Made by a program: the position numbers and the translations under genes
Notes under the pieces: model-generated
What the model was told of the DNA's origin: nothing
Seen by the model: only the letters and a program-made list of their open reading frames with translations
Databases searched by the model: none
Part shown: piece by piece, positions 34,801 through 42,339 of the stretch
Layout: the number at the start of each line of letters is the position of its first letter
Position numbering within the stretch: the first letter of the stretch is position 1
From: Limnoperna fortunei
Lineage: Eukaryota; Mollusca; Bivalvia; Mytilida; Modiolidae
Reading direction: 5' to 3'
DNA length: 64,000 nucleotides
Assembly: GCA_944474755.1 (NCBI GenBank)
Contig: OX104112.1
Span: forward strand, 87,805,756 to 87,869,755

Positions 34801-37800
34801 AGATGTGCATAATATACCGTCATTTTGATTTGTCAAATTTTGTAGGAGTTATTGAACTTTGACCGTTTCAGCAATATAATACAAAAGTAGATCTTGTGGA
34901 CGCATCTACTCTGAAAACGCTTCACAAATTGCTTTGATATTTGGTAGGATTAATTGTTATGATGTGTAGATGACCAATTCAGCAATAGATCTTGTGGATG
35001 CATCTCTGAAATATTGAAAGCAAATTTTATCAAGCACTCTTCTACAGTTTCACATTGATGAAGTTTTTTCATGTAGTTAATTAGCTCTTGACATATACCT
35101 GTCAAAAACGTTCGAATATTAGTAACAATGCCAGATAGATTATAGTAACATTGGGAAGGACATATGTAGAAATCAAACCAGTCCATACGTACTGTAATGG
35201 TAGGTATGACATTTTAGTTATCAGGACGGATTTTTTGTAACTAGAGGTAAGATATTTATAATAAGCAGGGATGATTATGACAGGAGGCTGGAAATTTGTT
35301 GTAACCAGGATGTACTTACTGTAATAGGAGGTAGGATATTTGTAGTAGCTAGATGAAAGTATGCAAACTAGAGTGAGGACTTTTCTAGTAACCATGTCAT
35401 ATTTACTGTAATAGGGATATAACAGTTTTGGTAGGTATATAAAACTATGCACTATAGAGGAAGGCCATATGTAGTAACATGGCCAGACCTAACACAAAAC
35501 TCTCAGTAAAGTTTAGGTCGTAAAATATTTTTTTTTATACATTAAGGTCTGCTTGGAGTCCAGATTTCACCAAGTAATCAATTGGTTCTTCAAGGCAATA
35601 GTCAAACTCTGACCTGTATTGTGTCAGGAAGTCCACCGGCATCAGCTATAATATGGACAAAGCAGACAAATGGTGGTGCTGTAGTTATGGATTTATCAAC
35701 TCCAGCTGGCAAATATTCAGGTGGCACTACATCCAATCCTTCGCTGACCATCAACAACTTTCAATCAACTGATGCTGCAACTTACGTATGCCGAGCCACA
35801 AATGCAGCTGGAACAGCATCAAGTACACAGACTGTCCTTACTTATGCTGGTAAGACTTGCATATTATTAATTGGGGTCATTGATTTTCAAAAAGCATAAA
35901 ACTTTTAACCATTATTTATTCATTTAGTTCGGTATTAATTTTTCATCGGAAAATGCCGTATTGAACTCTAAATATGTAAAATTTGTCATTAGTAATCATA
36001 GATTTATTTTAACTAAGTACGGTCTAACAATTTACTAAAGATCATCTTTATATTATAAATTATCTTTACATATGAAATTTTGTGATATGTTAGAAATATG
36101 TATTTTCTCAAATTCAAAAACAAAGTTTAATTTGATTTAAAATATACTTTGACAACATATATACAGATATAAAACAGTTAACGTAAGAATTTTCAAGAAA
36201 ATGTATAATTATGTACAACATACACATTTTTGCCATTGGATGATCTGACAAATACGATGTGCTAGAAAAATGGCCTCTCAATCATATTATATTATAAACT
36301 GTTATTTACATTTCAGCTCAATTTCAATCTATAATGCAGAATTTGAAATAAATAATGTTTTGTTTTCTTATTTTCACACTTACGTAAATAATTTATACGT
36401 AGGTCAGACATTTCTTTGTTGCCATGACACTAAACGTTAAATGTGGGAAAACATAGGCTTTTTTCTCGTTTTAATAACTTCCAGTAATGAAGTAATACAT
36501 CAAGATAAAATATACAATATATTGTTTCTTTTCAAATTATCAATAATTACCTATTATATATCACCTTATAACTGTATAGCTGGCTAAGTTCTGGGGGAGA
36601 AGAGTTTATCTGTTTATGCCAATTAAATCAATGCAGCAATGCCTTGTATAGGGGCTTTGCAATTAAAGTGCTTAGATATGTTAAATGTGTCGAATTGCTT
36701 AGGAATTTTTGGCATCAGCTACAGTATGAGCAAAAACATTGTGTACACTTGTGTACTATATATAATTTTACACCATTCTCAACTATGTATCTTAAGACTA
36801 ATCAACATCAAAACAGCGGCATTGTTATAACCACATAAAATGTGCAGAATCTTTTAAATCCGCAACAGGCCATTGTGAGCCAACTTATCCTGTGTTGCAA
36901 TAAAATGTTAGCTTTTGTCCTCTGTAGGTTTTTTTTTAAATATCCCTGCTTTAATTGACAGAAAACATTTAATATGAAATTGTTCATAATAATCTACATA
37001 CAATCAAGTCAAACATTGATAGTTGTTTTGCTTTAAATAAAGTTACCAACACAAAGATTTATATGCTCTATGTTTAAATATCTACAGTATCATTTTATAT
37101 GATTGTTTCAATTTATTATTTGTATTTTATATTTGACAGCCATGTTTTCATTGTAAATTAACTGACAATACATAAATGTCTTCAAGATAATAGGTTAAAA
37201 TTTTTACTACTCGTCGTTTCGTTTTATTAAGACCCTTCAGTGGCAGTCAAACCCAAAATTATTTAAAATCGAAATGATTAAGATGACGATAATGTAGAGT
37301 TTTAATCATTTAAAAACATACGTGCTGAGATGGAAATAGTTAATGAAAAATGAGACAGTTAAGGAATAAATCTTTATCACCACAAAAACTCGGTAGATAC
37401 TTTAATCGATTAAACATAAACGAAGGTATAATTTATTTATTATTCAAATCTCTCTCCCTGCCTTTTTTGTTTATTTTCTGTGTGATGTTCTTAAAACTCA
37501 TTTTTTATATTTATATCCTAATAAAGCAGTAGCTATATTAAGAAAAACCATTGCAAAACCAACAGTAAAACTCATGTCAGTTCCATATCAAGTGGTTTTA
37601 GTGTGCTATATGTAAAGGTAGAAATCTTTGCATGTAGAACTTTTATATTCAAAACACAAAAAGATGCAATTTAAAAAGAAGTGTGCATCCCTATATGGAT
37701 ATACGTTTTAGGCCTGCTGTCAGTTATCGTAACTCCAAATTTATCTTCTCCAAATTATTGCACTTCATCAATTAAAATAGAGTGTGCAATTCGTAATTTG

Positions 37801-40293
37801 TATAGACTGTTTACAAAATTGTAACACTTTAATTATAAACCTTAAGTGCTCAAGGTGACAAGCATAAAAAATATGACAACCATTTACGCACATTAGAAAT
37901 CTAGATTGTCAACTAATTAAATTCTACATTTAAAAACTGTAGAAGTTTTGTATTTTTTACTATAGTTTACTGTAGTAGTTCAAACTAGATATATTATTGA
38001 CAATCCCTTATTTTTGTATTAATCAAATAGTCATGTGGTGTTCCATCTAAATAATTAAAATCGACATTTCAGAGTAGCCGTAAAAGTTACAAGGATATAT
38101 TGTTAATAAATAACTAGAAATTTAACTTTAAAGCTCTTACGACTGTAATAAAACAAGTAATATGACAAACATTTTCATAAGAAATCCCGCGTTGACACAT
38201 TATGTTATTATTAGTATTATCAAATTAAATACGACATGAATCGTATGTTGAAATGTTTTAATGTATTAACATTATATATTATTTTATTAATATAAATATG
38301 AATACAAATTTAAATCTATGCATTTGTATTGTACGTTTTTCAGTGCCTTTATCAGTAAGTGTTTCACCACCAGGTGGAAAAGCAAATTATGGAGATAAGT
38401 CATATACAATACAGTGTACAGTATCCGGCACAAACCCTTCTTTCGTATCTTGGACAAAGACCCGAATAACCGGTGGAACGCCAACAACAATTTCCACAGG
38501 AAGCGGAAAATACAACATAAACAATAATCCCACCAATCCTTTTCTAACCATTTTAAATATTGTTGAGGAAGACGAAGCTGATTATGCATGTACAGCACAA
38601 AACCTAGCTGGAACAGTAACAAGTTCAAATGCAAGACTTATTGTTAATGGAGGTAAGTAAAATTGAATTAGTCTGAACGAATCATGATACTGTATGAGTT
38701 GTTCTACTTTTCATTAAAACTGTCGGTAGAGGTCTCTTTAATCATTTTTCAACAAAGGTCACAGATTTTCTCCGGATTTCAGCTTGGCCGGTTCAACAGA
38801 TTATGAAGTCCTAATGAAAAGGAAAGCTTGTAAACTAGATGAATAAATTACATAAATCGTGTGTGATTTATGTCGCTGAAATATTACAATTATATATTGT
38901 TGAAAGTATGCTGTCATCTAGTAAAAATAATAATGTTCTTAAAACGGCTGAATCATTTGAACAAAATGTATTTAATCTTTTAATAGCTCTATGAATAGAC
39001 CTTGAATGAGGCCTTTTTATCATGTACCAATACAAAATACTCGTTTTTCCTTCGACGAGATCAAATTTGAGGTCTCATGAAAATTGTCCGATTAATTTTT
39101 ATAACAGATTGTCAAAAAGTGGAATATATTTTAATCGTTGAAACTTTGTACTACATCTGCATAAGTTAAGCCAAAACAAGGATTTACACTTAAAATATTC
39201 ACATATATTTCACAGGCGGCTTCATTAGTGTTCTTCAGCGGTTGAATTCCAGACATTATCACTTACATGGACAGACTCTCCTGAAACACTTGGAACCTGA
39301 TCATTTTAAGTACCCACATAAATGTAAATACAAATTACTTTTTACTTGATTCAAAGAGGTTACAGCTGCAAAGTATTGAATCTCATTTATTCTGGATCAT
39401 TTATCTTATTTACAGTAGCGCCATACCTGCTTCAAATGCATGTTATATGTTCTGAATATTTTGCTCAAGTAGTGTTCGATCAAGGGAGCATACACATGAA
39501 ATAGACATTTCAAAAAAGCTTCCAAAAAAGAGACTTACAATTATGAACAGAAAGAGCTGCCAAGAAATATTTAACTTAAAGTTCAAATAAAATTATGAAA
39601 TATTTTCACAACAGTGACGTCAATACCACGAATTCCGGACTGCCAAATGAACGTGGTCTATACCAAGGCCCTCGAGCTGTAAGAATTGTGTGGTTTATCG
39701 GTTTCATTTACTATTGTGTTTATTGCATTGATGAACAGTTTTAACACCTTTTCCAACTTCTTAATATCGACATATATTATACAATTACTGGCTTTGATAT
39801 AGGTCACTTTCAAACAACAATTAATGTTTACCGAGCTGTTTGAGAATGTTTTTTTAATTGTTCTTTACTAACATGGGATGCTGGAAAATAAATAGCAAAT
39901 CAATCGTTAGAGTACCTCAAAATAAATAAGAACGACGATAAATTATAATCTTCTTGTAGAATGAGGCACAAATCAATCATTCTGTGTACATAAAGTTTTC
40001 CATTTCAGTACCCCCTGGTAAGCCAGTGATTACAATAACACCATCTACTGTTAGAGTTGGCGCGTCTGCTACGGTAAGATGCACTTCAGTTGGTGGTGAC
40101 CCAACACCCACAGTAAAAATAAGCAGAAATAGTATTCTGGTAGATAAAACTGCAACAACGGCTGCTGGCCAGACAGTGAATGACTACACTTTTACAGTAA
40201 AGGATGCAGATCGTTATGCAAGTTTTGAATGTTCTGTAGATAATGGTGTTCTTCAAAATCCATTAACTGCAACAGAATATCTCTTTGTTACCA
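16751..40293 (+). CDS. Multi-exon gene for a tandem immunoglobulin-domain protein (secreted or membrane IgSF)
   Basis: Exons, all plus strand: 16751-16838, 17746-18045, 19426-19728, 20254-20550, 22545-22847, 24620-24922, 30757-31059, 31310-31618, 34102-34401, 35547-35849, 38344-38652, 40009-40293. Each lies between an AG acceptor and a GT donor. All internal exons are multiples of three with phase-1 boundaries, so they can be joined or skipped freely. The first exon looks like a signal peptide. The eleven others are single Ig domains with the Cys-Trp-Cys core and a shared [RK]YSG...PsLTI...Y-C-A-N--GT signature, except the last, which is divergent. Joined, they give at least about 1,130 residues. 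The 3' end, any transmembrane segment and actual splicing are not established. Likely roles are adhesion or immune recognition at the cell surface; this is inferred from architecture only. Confidence 0.75.
17205..17295 (+). pseudogene. Partial Ig exon, C-terminal half only
   Basis: Reads ADEGNYICTATNAVGTGRSQ, the F-strand cysteine region of an Ig domain, then a one-base frameshift before a LDVTGS-like end and a donor 'aggaagtaga' that has lost the GTAAGT consensus. A second single-base slip precedes it (ttttgct). The N-terminal half of the domain is absent. It lies between exon 1 and Ig1 and would be skipped. Confidence 0.75.
17746..18045 (+). CDS. Ig domain exon 1 (Ig1)
   Basis: 300 nt between 'ctgttttatttacag' and 'ggag|gtatgt', phase 1 at both ends. 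The domain begins PPVVTVSAVEIQGDFG and contains the first Cys (VTMTCNV), the core Trp (RVYWRM), the SGRYSGSTVASPSLTIY block and the second Cys (YYQCFAQN), ending LRVIG. This is an I-set/C2-like arrangement of normal length. It is the first intact Ig exon after the signal exon. Confidence 0.85.
18046..18878. other. Intron, no further feature
   Basis: Intronic DNA between Ig1 and the repeat at 18879. No second exon, RNA gene or repeat is evident; the open stretch at 18403-18657 lacks any domain signature. Confidence 0.4.
18879..19418. repeat. Intronic duplicated block, copy 1
   Basis: Begins at 'cgattacagaatcatcgtgcg' and ends at 'taatgaccttt', with a diverged copy at 20624-21180 sharing both end points. 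The end lies two bases before the 'ccag' acceptor of Ig2. It could be duplicated intron or a mobile element with defined ends. It has a minus-strand open frame at 19069-19335 that I do not recognise. Confidence 0.65.
19426..19728 (+). CDS. Ig domain exon 2 (Ig2)
   Basis: 303 nt, acceptor 'gacctttccag', donor 'GGAA|gtaagt', phase 1-1. Key positions: LQCTVIA (first Cys), TSVRWNK (Trp), TKYSGSTTSMPSLTIYNA, then YTCQATNSAGT (second Cys) and LSVVG at the end. All hallmark residues are present and the frame is uninterrupted. Confidence 0.88.
20254..20550 (+). CDS. Ig domain exon 3 (Ig3)
   Basis: 297 nt, acceptor 'gacaattttttag', donor 'GGCA|gtaagt', phase 1-1. Shows LECTVQA (Cys), VVYWKR (Trp), SGRYSGSTVSNPSLTI and YVCYANNTVGRG (Cys), ending YLNVVG. 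Several Asn-x-Ser/Thr sites suggest glycosylation. Remnants of this exon's last ~25 nt and donor recur at 23405-23432 and 25468-25492, inside the 2.05-kb duplicated units. Confidence 0.87.
20624..21180. repeat. Intronic duplicated block, copy 2
   Basis: Diverged direct copy of 18879-19418 with the same start and the same 'taatgaccttt' end. Here no Ig exon follows; the sequence continues into an inverted-repeat element. Confidence 0.65.
21404..21747. mobile_element. Foldback (inverted-repeat) element
   Basis: The arm at 21404-21476 ('aacaattattttccacagttaaac' onward) is the reverse complement, with few mismatches, of 21670-21747 ('ttccata' pairs with 'tatggaa' at the inner ends). About 190 bp of unique sequence lies between. 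The inner and right parts recur at 58840-59125, so this is a dispersed family. No protein is encoded. Class (MITE or other) is unknown. Confidence 0.65.
22545..22847 (+). CDS. Ig domain exon 4 (Ig4)
   Basis: 303 nt, acceptor 'tctcttcaag', donor 'GGAA|gtaagt', phase 1-1. Begins GAPVVSILQSTYF, with VTLQCTVSA (Cys), SVKWQRV (Trp), NSRYSGSTVGSPSLTI and YVCMASNLVGTG (Cys), ending LTVVG. Nearly identical to Ig5: residues L, D, L and S here are P, N, M and T there. Confidence 0.9.
23405..23432 (+). pseudogene. Ghost 3' end of an Ig exon with splice donor
   Basis: 'acttaatttgaatgtgattggcagtaagt' matches the last bases and donor of Ig3 (YLNVVG|gtaagt), and the following intron text ('catttatttatctgagtatatagaa') also matches the bases after Ig3. 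The body of the exon is missing. The same relic is at 25468-25492 in unit 2. Confidence 0.6.
23871..25903 (+). repeat. 2.05-kb tandem duplication unit 2 (contains Ig5)
   Basis: Second head-to-tail copy of the exon-plus-intron unit, starting with 'gttact-caagtgtgtcca' and ending 'tgttcaattcaagcag'. The (TG)n run is longer here (25693-25714). Confidence 0.92.
24620..24922 (+). CDS. Ig domain exon 5 (Ig5), recent duplicate of Ig4
   Basis: 303 nt, acceptor 'ttctctttaag', donor 'GGAA|gtaagt', phase 1-1. Five nucleotide differences from Ig4, four of them amino-acid changing (L to P, D to N, L to M, S to T) and one silent. The core Cys, Trp and Cys residues and the RYSGSTVGSPSLTI block are unchanged. 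The two domains may both be included or be alternatives; the sequence does not say which. Confidence 0.9.
25904..26195 (+). repeat. Truncated third duplication unit, Ig exon deleted
   Basis: The first part (to about 26040, 'gcacatgg') matches the start of units 1 and 2. The second (from 'aaaattgatgcatgatgcc') matches unit 1 from about 23264. About 1.3 kb, including the whole Ig exon, is missing between. It therefore records a third copy that lost its coding exon. Confidence 0.8.
26196..27545. other. Intron, no feature seen
   Basis: Long AT-rich intronic stretch without Ig remnants, RNA genes or clear repeats. Short open stretches are not supported by any motif. Confidence 0.4.
27550..27905 (-). 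mobile_element. SINE-like repeat, family B, copy 1
   Basis: Shares an ordered set of blocks with 49526-49871: the tail 'gttta/gctttacgtccagc', 'gactgccattgg', 'tatcgtgcaagga', 'ggtccgcag', 'attatgacctta' and 'gagggtctc-ata-cgccaccc-ggga'. On the minus strand the head (about 27860-27895) has a degraded A-box-like 'tggcgtat' and a 'ggttgtaagg' that may be a relic B box. Probably a tRNA-related SINE in minus orientation, inserted in the Ig gene intron. Confidence 0.6.
28354..28530 (+). pseudogene. Broken Ig exon, N-terminal half
   Basis: Acceptor 'atactttcag' then PLVVNVFITRYTPKIG, LNCVVTS (first Cys), SITWLKE (Trp) and SRFSGGTVLTP, ending at TGA where the PSLTI block should follow. The missing C-terminal half appears about 880 bp downstream (29407-29490), so an insertion or rearrangement has split one exon. 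Confidence 0.75.
29407..29490 (+). pseudogene. Broken Ig exon, C-terminal half
   Basis: Reads NFVYTCNATNVVGTGSINPT followed by TLTFSGG, the second-cysteine end of an Ig domain, without a PSLTI block before it and with a poor donor ('ggaggcaat'). Complements the half domain ending at 28530. Confidence 0.7.
29770..30290 (+). pseudogene. Duplicated intron plus partial Ig exon (N-terminal half)
   Basis: At 30178-30290, after 'tttttacag', the frame reads DYVIVSSFTANVIQRNSQTI, then QCSVNGQPPETQIEWIN, with the first Cys and the Trp of an Ig domain, then stops matching. The upstream intron text, 'ggactagccagac' through 'tttttacagga', is present twice (about 29770-29915 and 30060-30190), so at least one further duplicated exon start has decayed near 29890. 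Confidence 0.6.
30292..30680 (+). pseudogene. Decayed duplicate of Ig10 with its 5' intron
   Basis: 30292-30472 matches the intron at 38171-38343, and 30473-30660 matches the first two thirds of the Ig10 exon, including LSVSVSPLSANA, IQCTVSGTNPSFVSWTKT and GGTPTTISTGSG. A deletion after this shifts the frame and the second-Cys end is lost. The acceptor has changed from 'ttttcag' to 'ttttcaaag'. It is not a usable exon. Confidence 0.8.
30757..31059 (+). CDS. Ig domain exon 6 (Ig6)
   Basis: 303 nt, acceptor 'aaaatctttttcag', donor 'CATTC|gtatgt', phase 1-1. Contains VIQCIISGSPSATAINWYRR (Cys and Trp), GKYSGGSVSTPALTINSFQ and YLCKAANAYGTASS (Cys). Closest in this window to Ig9 (GSP-A-AI-W, KYSGG, LTIN-FQS-DA, GTASS). 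Confidence 0.87.
31310..31618 (+). CDS. Ig domain exon 7 (Ig7)
   Basis: 309 nt, acceptor 'cttttgtttag', phase 1-1. Contains INCTVFGTNPTFVSWTKTP (Cys and Trp), GKYSINSSPTNPKLTILNIV and YACSAQNLAGIVTSS (Cys), ending LTVNGG. Closest to Ig10. The donor, GGAG|gtttgg, is weak compared with the GTAAGT after Ig10, so inclusion may be inefficient. Confidence 0.82.
31619..32600. other. Intron, no feature seen
   Basis: AT-rich intronic DNA; no Ig remnant, RNA gene or defined repeat recognised. Confidence 0.4.
32985..33165. repeat. ~24-bp minisatellite
   Basis: Imperfect tandem copies of 'attattcattatcattaaac', about seven units, directly next to the 3' end of the SGNH fragment. Confidence 0.85.
33178..33639 (-). 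pseudogene. SGNH-hydrolase-like ORF fragment, probably from a retroelement
   Basis: The minus-strand frame contains PPSIVVIHCGGNSIGS (block III position, normally GGND), QTKLLWSQILPRLSWRYSNN, and, after one in-frame TGA at 33319-33321, DKDGVHLTTFGNDFLL with the Asp-x-x-His dyad of block V. The stop codon TAA is at 33178-33180. The SGNH nucleophile block at the N terminus is not visible. Esterase domains of this kind occur in Ngaro/DIRS-type and some CR1 retroelements of invertebrates. That assignment is by family resemblance only. It lies in an intron of the Ig gene, on the opposite strand. Confidence 0.6.
34102..34401 (+). CDS. Ig domain exon 8 (Ig8)
   Basis: 300 nt, acceptor 'tttttatttaaag', donor 'GGAA|gtgagt', phase 1-1. 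Contains IKIVCNVSGLPAATQVYWEK (Cys and Trp), DSRYSGGNLASPTLVIFNA and YRCLGVNAAGTANS (Cys), ending LDVTG. Full length with no interruption. Confidence 0.88.
34655..34985. repeat. Dispersed-type repeat with (CCGTC)-rich head and internal direct repeat
   Basis: A run of 'catccgtgcgtccg'-type units (34675-34725) is followed by 'ctctgaaaccgcttgacggattgctttgatatt', which is repeated in diverged form at about 34908-34945, both followed by 'gattaattgttatgatg-gtagatg'. A non-coding repeat in the intron. Confidence 0.6.
35100..35490. repeat. Degenerate ~43-bp tandem repeat
   Basis: Repeating 'ggtaggatatttgtagtaacta'-like units with 'tactgtaatagg' between, about nine copies, strongly diverged. The long minus-strand open frame across it (35102-35452, rich in Tyr and Ser) is a by-product of the repeat. 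Confidence 0.7.
35547..35849 (+). CDS. Ig domain exon 9 (Ig9)
   Basis: 303 nt, acceptor 'tatacattaag', donor 'GCTG|gtaaga', phase 1-1. Contains LTCIVSGSPPASAIIWTKQ (Cys and Trp), GKYSGGTTSNPSLTINNFQ and YVCRATNAAGTASS (Cys). Paired with Ig6 by similarity. Confidence 0.88.
35850..38170. other. Long intron, no feature seen
   Basis: About 2.3 kb of AT-rich sequence with no Ig remnant, splice-flanked open frame, RNA gene or obvious repeat. Confidence 0.4.
38344..38652 (+). CDS. Ig domain exon 10 (Ig10)
   Basis: 309 nt, acceptor 'gtacgtttttcag', donor 'GGAG|gtaagt', phase 1-1. Contains IQCTVSGTNPSFVSWTKT (Cys and Trp), GKYNINNNPTNPFLTILNI, YACTAQNLAGTVTSS (Cys) and LIVNGG. The RYSG motif is KYNI here. 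Intact sister of the broken copy at 30473-30680, with which it also shares its 5' intron (38171-38343). Confidence 0.9.
38653..40008. other. Intron, no feature seen
   Basis: No exon remnant or defined repeat recognised. Confidence 0.4.
40009..40293 (+). CDS. Ig domain exon 11 (Ig11), divergent C2-like type
   Basis: 285 nt, acceptor 'ttttccatttcag', donor 'ACCA|gtgagt', phase 1-1. Starts PPGKPVITITPSTVRVG, with ATVRCTSVGGDPTPTVKISR (first Cys; no core Trp, Ile-Ser in its place) and YASFECSVDNG (second Cys). It lacks the RYSG...PSLTI block shared by the other ten and is shorter, so it was not made by the recent array duplication. It may be the membrane-proximal domain. Confidence 0.82.
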
Positions 40294-41080
40294 GTGAGTA
40301 GACAATTAAGCGATACAAAAGGAATCATTTTCGTAATATGATACACGTGTTCCTTGTGAAATAAACTCAAGCAAATATTTGTAGTGTTTATGGTATTTTG
40401 ATAGTTTTTGGGACATAATAGAATAACAATGAAGTGAGAGAAAAAACATAAAACGTTTGAACAATTTGATTACCACATTGTCCAATCATAATTTCGACTA
40501 CATCGTAGTTATGGTGATCGTCATTATACATCTGCTCTGTTGCATGATGTTTCATCATATTAGCACTAAATAGTTCTCTATTCCACTAAAAGCACCACAT
40601 TCTCTTTATAATGAGTGTCTTCAGTCATTTTTAACAGACCCATCGTCCACTCTGTATATATTAGTAGCTTATATTTAAGACATTGGAAATCACAATTTGT
40701 TAACACGCACAACGATTAAAAAAACCCCATTCATCTCTTTTTTTTAATTTTTTTGCTAACAAAGGCATAGAGGCTATAAATCTTTGTAATATCTTGCATC
40801 ACATTTCTGTTACTTCCAAAATTCCAACATACTTCAAAACTAAATACGTTCGATTATATCTTACGCATTCACTACCTCCATTGCTCCCAGAATTTTCTTT
40901 GATCAATGACTTCAAATCCAGACCTCCAGACTACTCTTGCAATAATACCCCATTCATATATAATTATTCAGGTCCTGTGAGATCCTAACACTGTTAACAA
41001 TTAAAGAATCCGCAATATTTTATCCAAAATACCAAAATACCGTGAATTTAAATCGATGAATTGGAATTACAATTATTACA
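40294..41080. other. No feature seen
   Basis: Intron or intergenic DNA; nothing recognised on either strand. Confidence 0.4.
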
Positions 41081-41203
41081 ATTATTATTGGATTCAATAT
41101 AAGACTATGACGGAAAATACGCAAAGCAAGAAGACAAGGAGGTTGATACCTTGTGCGAGTGGGTAAAGACCTTCAAGTCGTTTGAGAAAGTCTTAAAATA
41201 GTC

Positions 41204-41368
41204 TATTAAAGCATCACCAGTCTTTGGAAATCTTGATGAAGTAAAAACTATGCCCGCCATTTATGACAGATATGTTGTTGTACCAGCAGATGTGGCCGTA
41301 AAAACATTATTTTTATTAGCGAGAAGATATATTCCTGTAAACCAACAAATAATGGTTTTTATTCAATA
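41204..41368 (+). pseudogene. Possible Penelope-like or related reverse-transcriptase remnant
   Basis: An open stretch reads SPVFGNLDEVKTMPAIYDRY, then VVVPADVAVKTLFLLARRYI and a stop. The 'YVVVPADKA--N' motif followed by 'RYYI' occurs in the N-terminal part of Penelope-like polyproteins of invertebrates, and the spacing fits. Only about 50 residues remain and the AN residues are changed, so the call is weak. Confidence 0.3.
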
Positions 41369-41869
41369 GACTAATTCGCGGATACAAACTTTCAAGAAGT
41401 TGACATCATCGAAAATAAATATTTGCCGTTTATAAGCGGTTTAATATTTTGAAGCCTGACAGAATTAAAATTCGAAACAGGGTAACAATAAGATAAAAGA
41501 CCAATAATAAGATTCTAATTAAACCTAAGAAAGATAAATAAGTTGTTTCAACACAGAAGTTGTCATTGTAAAATCAAAAATGTGTATCCCTAAATAAGTT
41601 TTTCACACAGATATGAGGTTGGAAGGTGTAATTGCCCATCATCATTTTCCGATATTTTTGCGGATCTAAACATTTGCAATTGTTACTTTATCACGAAGCC
41701 GCGAAATTGTATTGGTAAATGAATTAGGCATGGATCGTTCACTTGGCAATCCTCTATCGAAACTTCTGACTAAACTATTCGCAAGACCTGATAGACATCT
41801 TAATGTCATTTTAGACAATCTACCCGGTCATCAATATACCCTAGCGAGCTAGACCGCTCAGTGGTGTGG

Positions 41870-42030
41870 CTACTAAGCTACGCAAACAAGGGTTTGTTGT
41901 ACCTAAGTTGATGCTATCATTTCAAAAGGTCTATGTTAGCCACACGACTTAATTGATTGTTATGGAACATTATCCCTTCATAGGTGGTTTTTTCTGTTTC
42001 TGAATTTGACTATTTCCTACAAATGACATT
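41870..42030. repeat. Diverged dispersed repeat, uninterrupted copy
   Basis: Matches 2385-2440 plus 2685-2790 ('acaagggtttgttgtacct', 'acttaattgattgttatgga', 'ggtggttttttctg'). The matching copy near 2.4 kb has an insert. Confidence 0.4.
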
Positions 42031-42064
42031 GAATAACTCGAAGGGTGCCTAATTAGATAAGTTA

Positions 42065-42333
42065 GGATTGAATGTTGTTAAACGTGACATTAAACAACAT
42101 TTCAGCAATGTTTCTGCTATATCATGGCGTCAATTTTTTATTGGGGGGAGGCAGCCGAAGTACCCGAAGAAAGCCCCAAACCTTCGCTAGGACAACTGCG
42201 AGTCCTTGTCAATTAATATAGAAGTCCAGTGCATCCTGTCTGCAATGAGTCTCGAACCCGGAATCTTAGTGTTGACAGACCACGTGATCATTAGTAGACG
42301 TTCTACCTTAACCACTCGGCCACCGGGACCCAA
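42065..42333 (-). mobile_element. tRNA-derived SINE, family A, minus strand
   Basis: On the minus strand it begins 'gggtcccggtggccgagtgg' with a good A box (TGGCCGAGTGG, plus-strand 42312-42322) and a B box GGTTCGAGACT (about 42247-42257), about 50 nt apart. A body and a 'cccccaataaaaa-ttgacg' 3' region match the SINE at 63598-63869. The promoter lies in a degenerate tRNA-like head, so it is a SINE and not a tRNA gene. Confidence 0.85.
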
Positions 42334-42339
42334 TTGTCT

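Noticed and set aside
35102..35452. A 116-residue minus-strand protein
   Set aside because: It follows a degenerate tandem repeat and has no domain; composition is repeat-driven.
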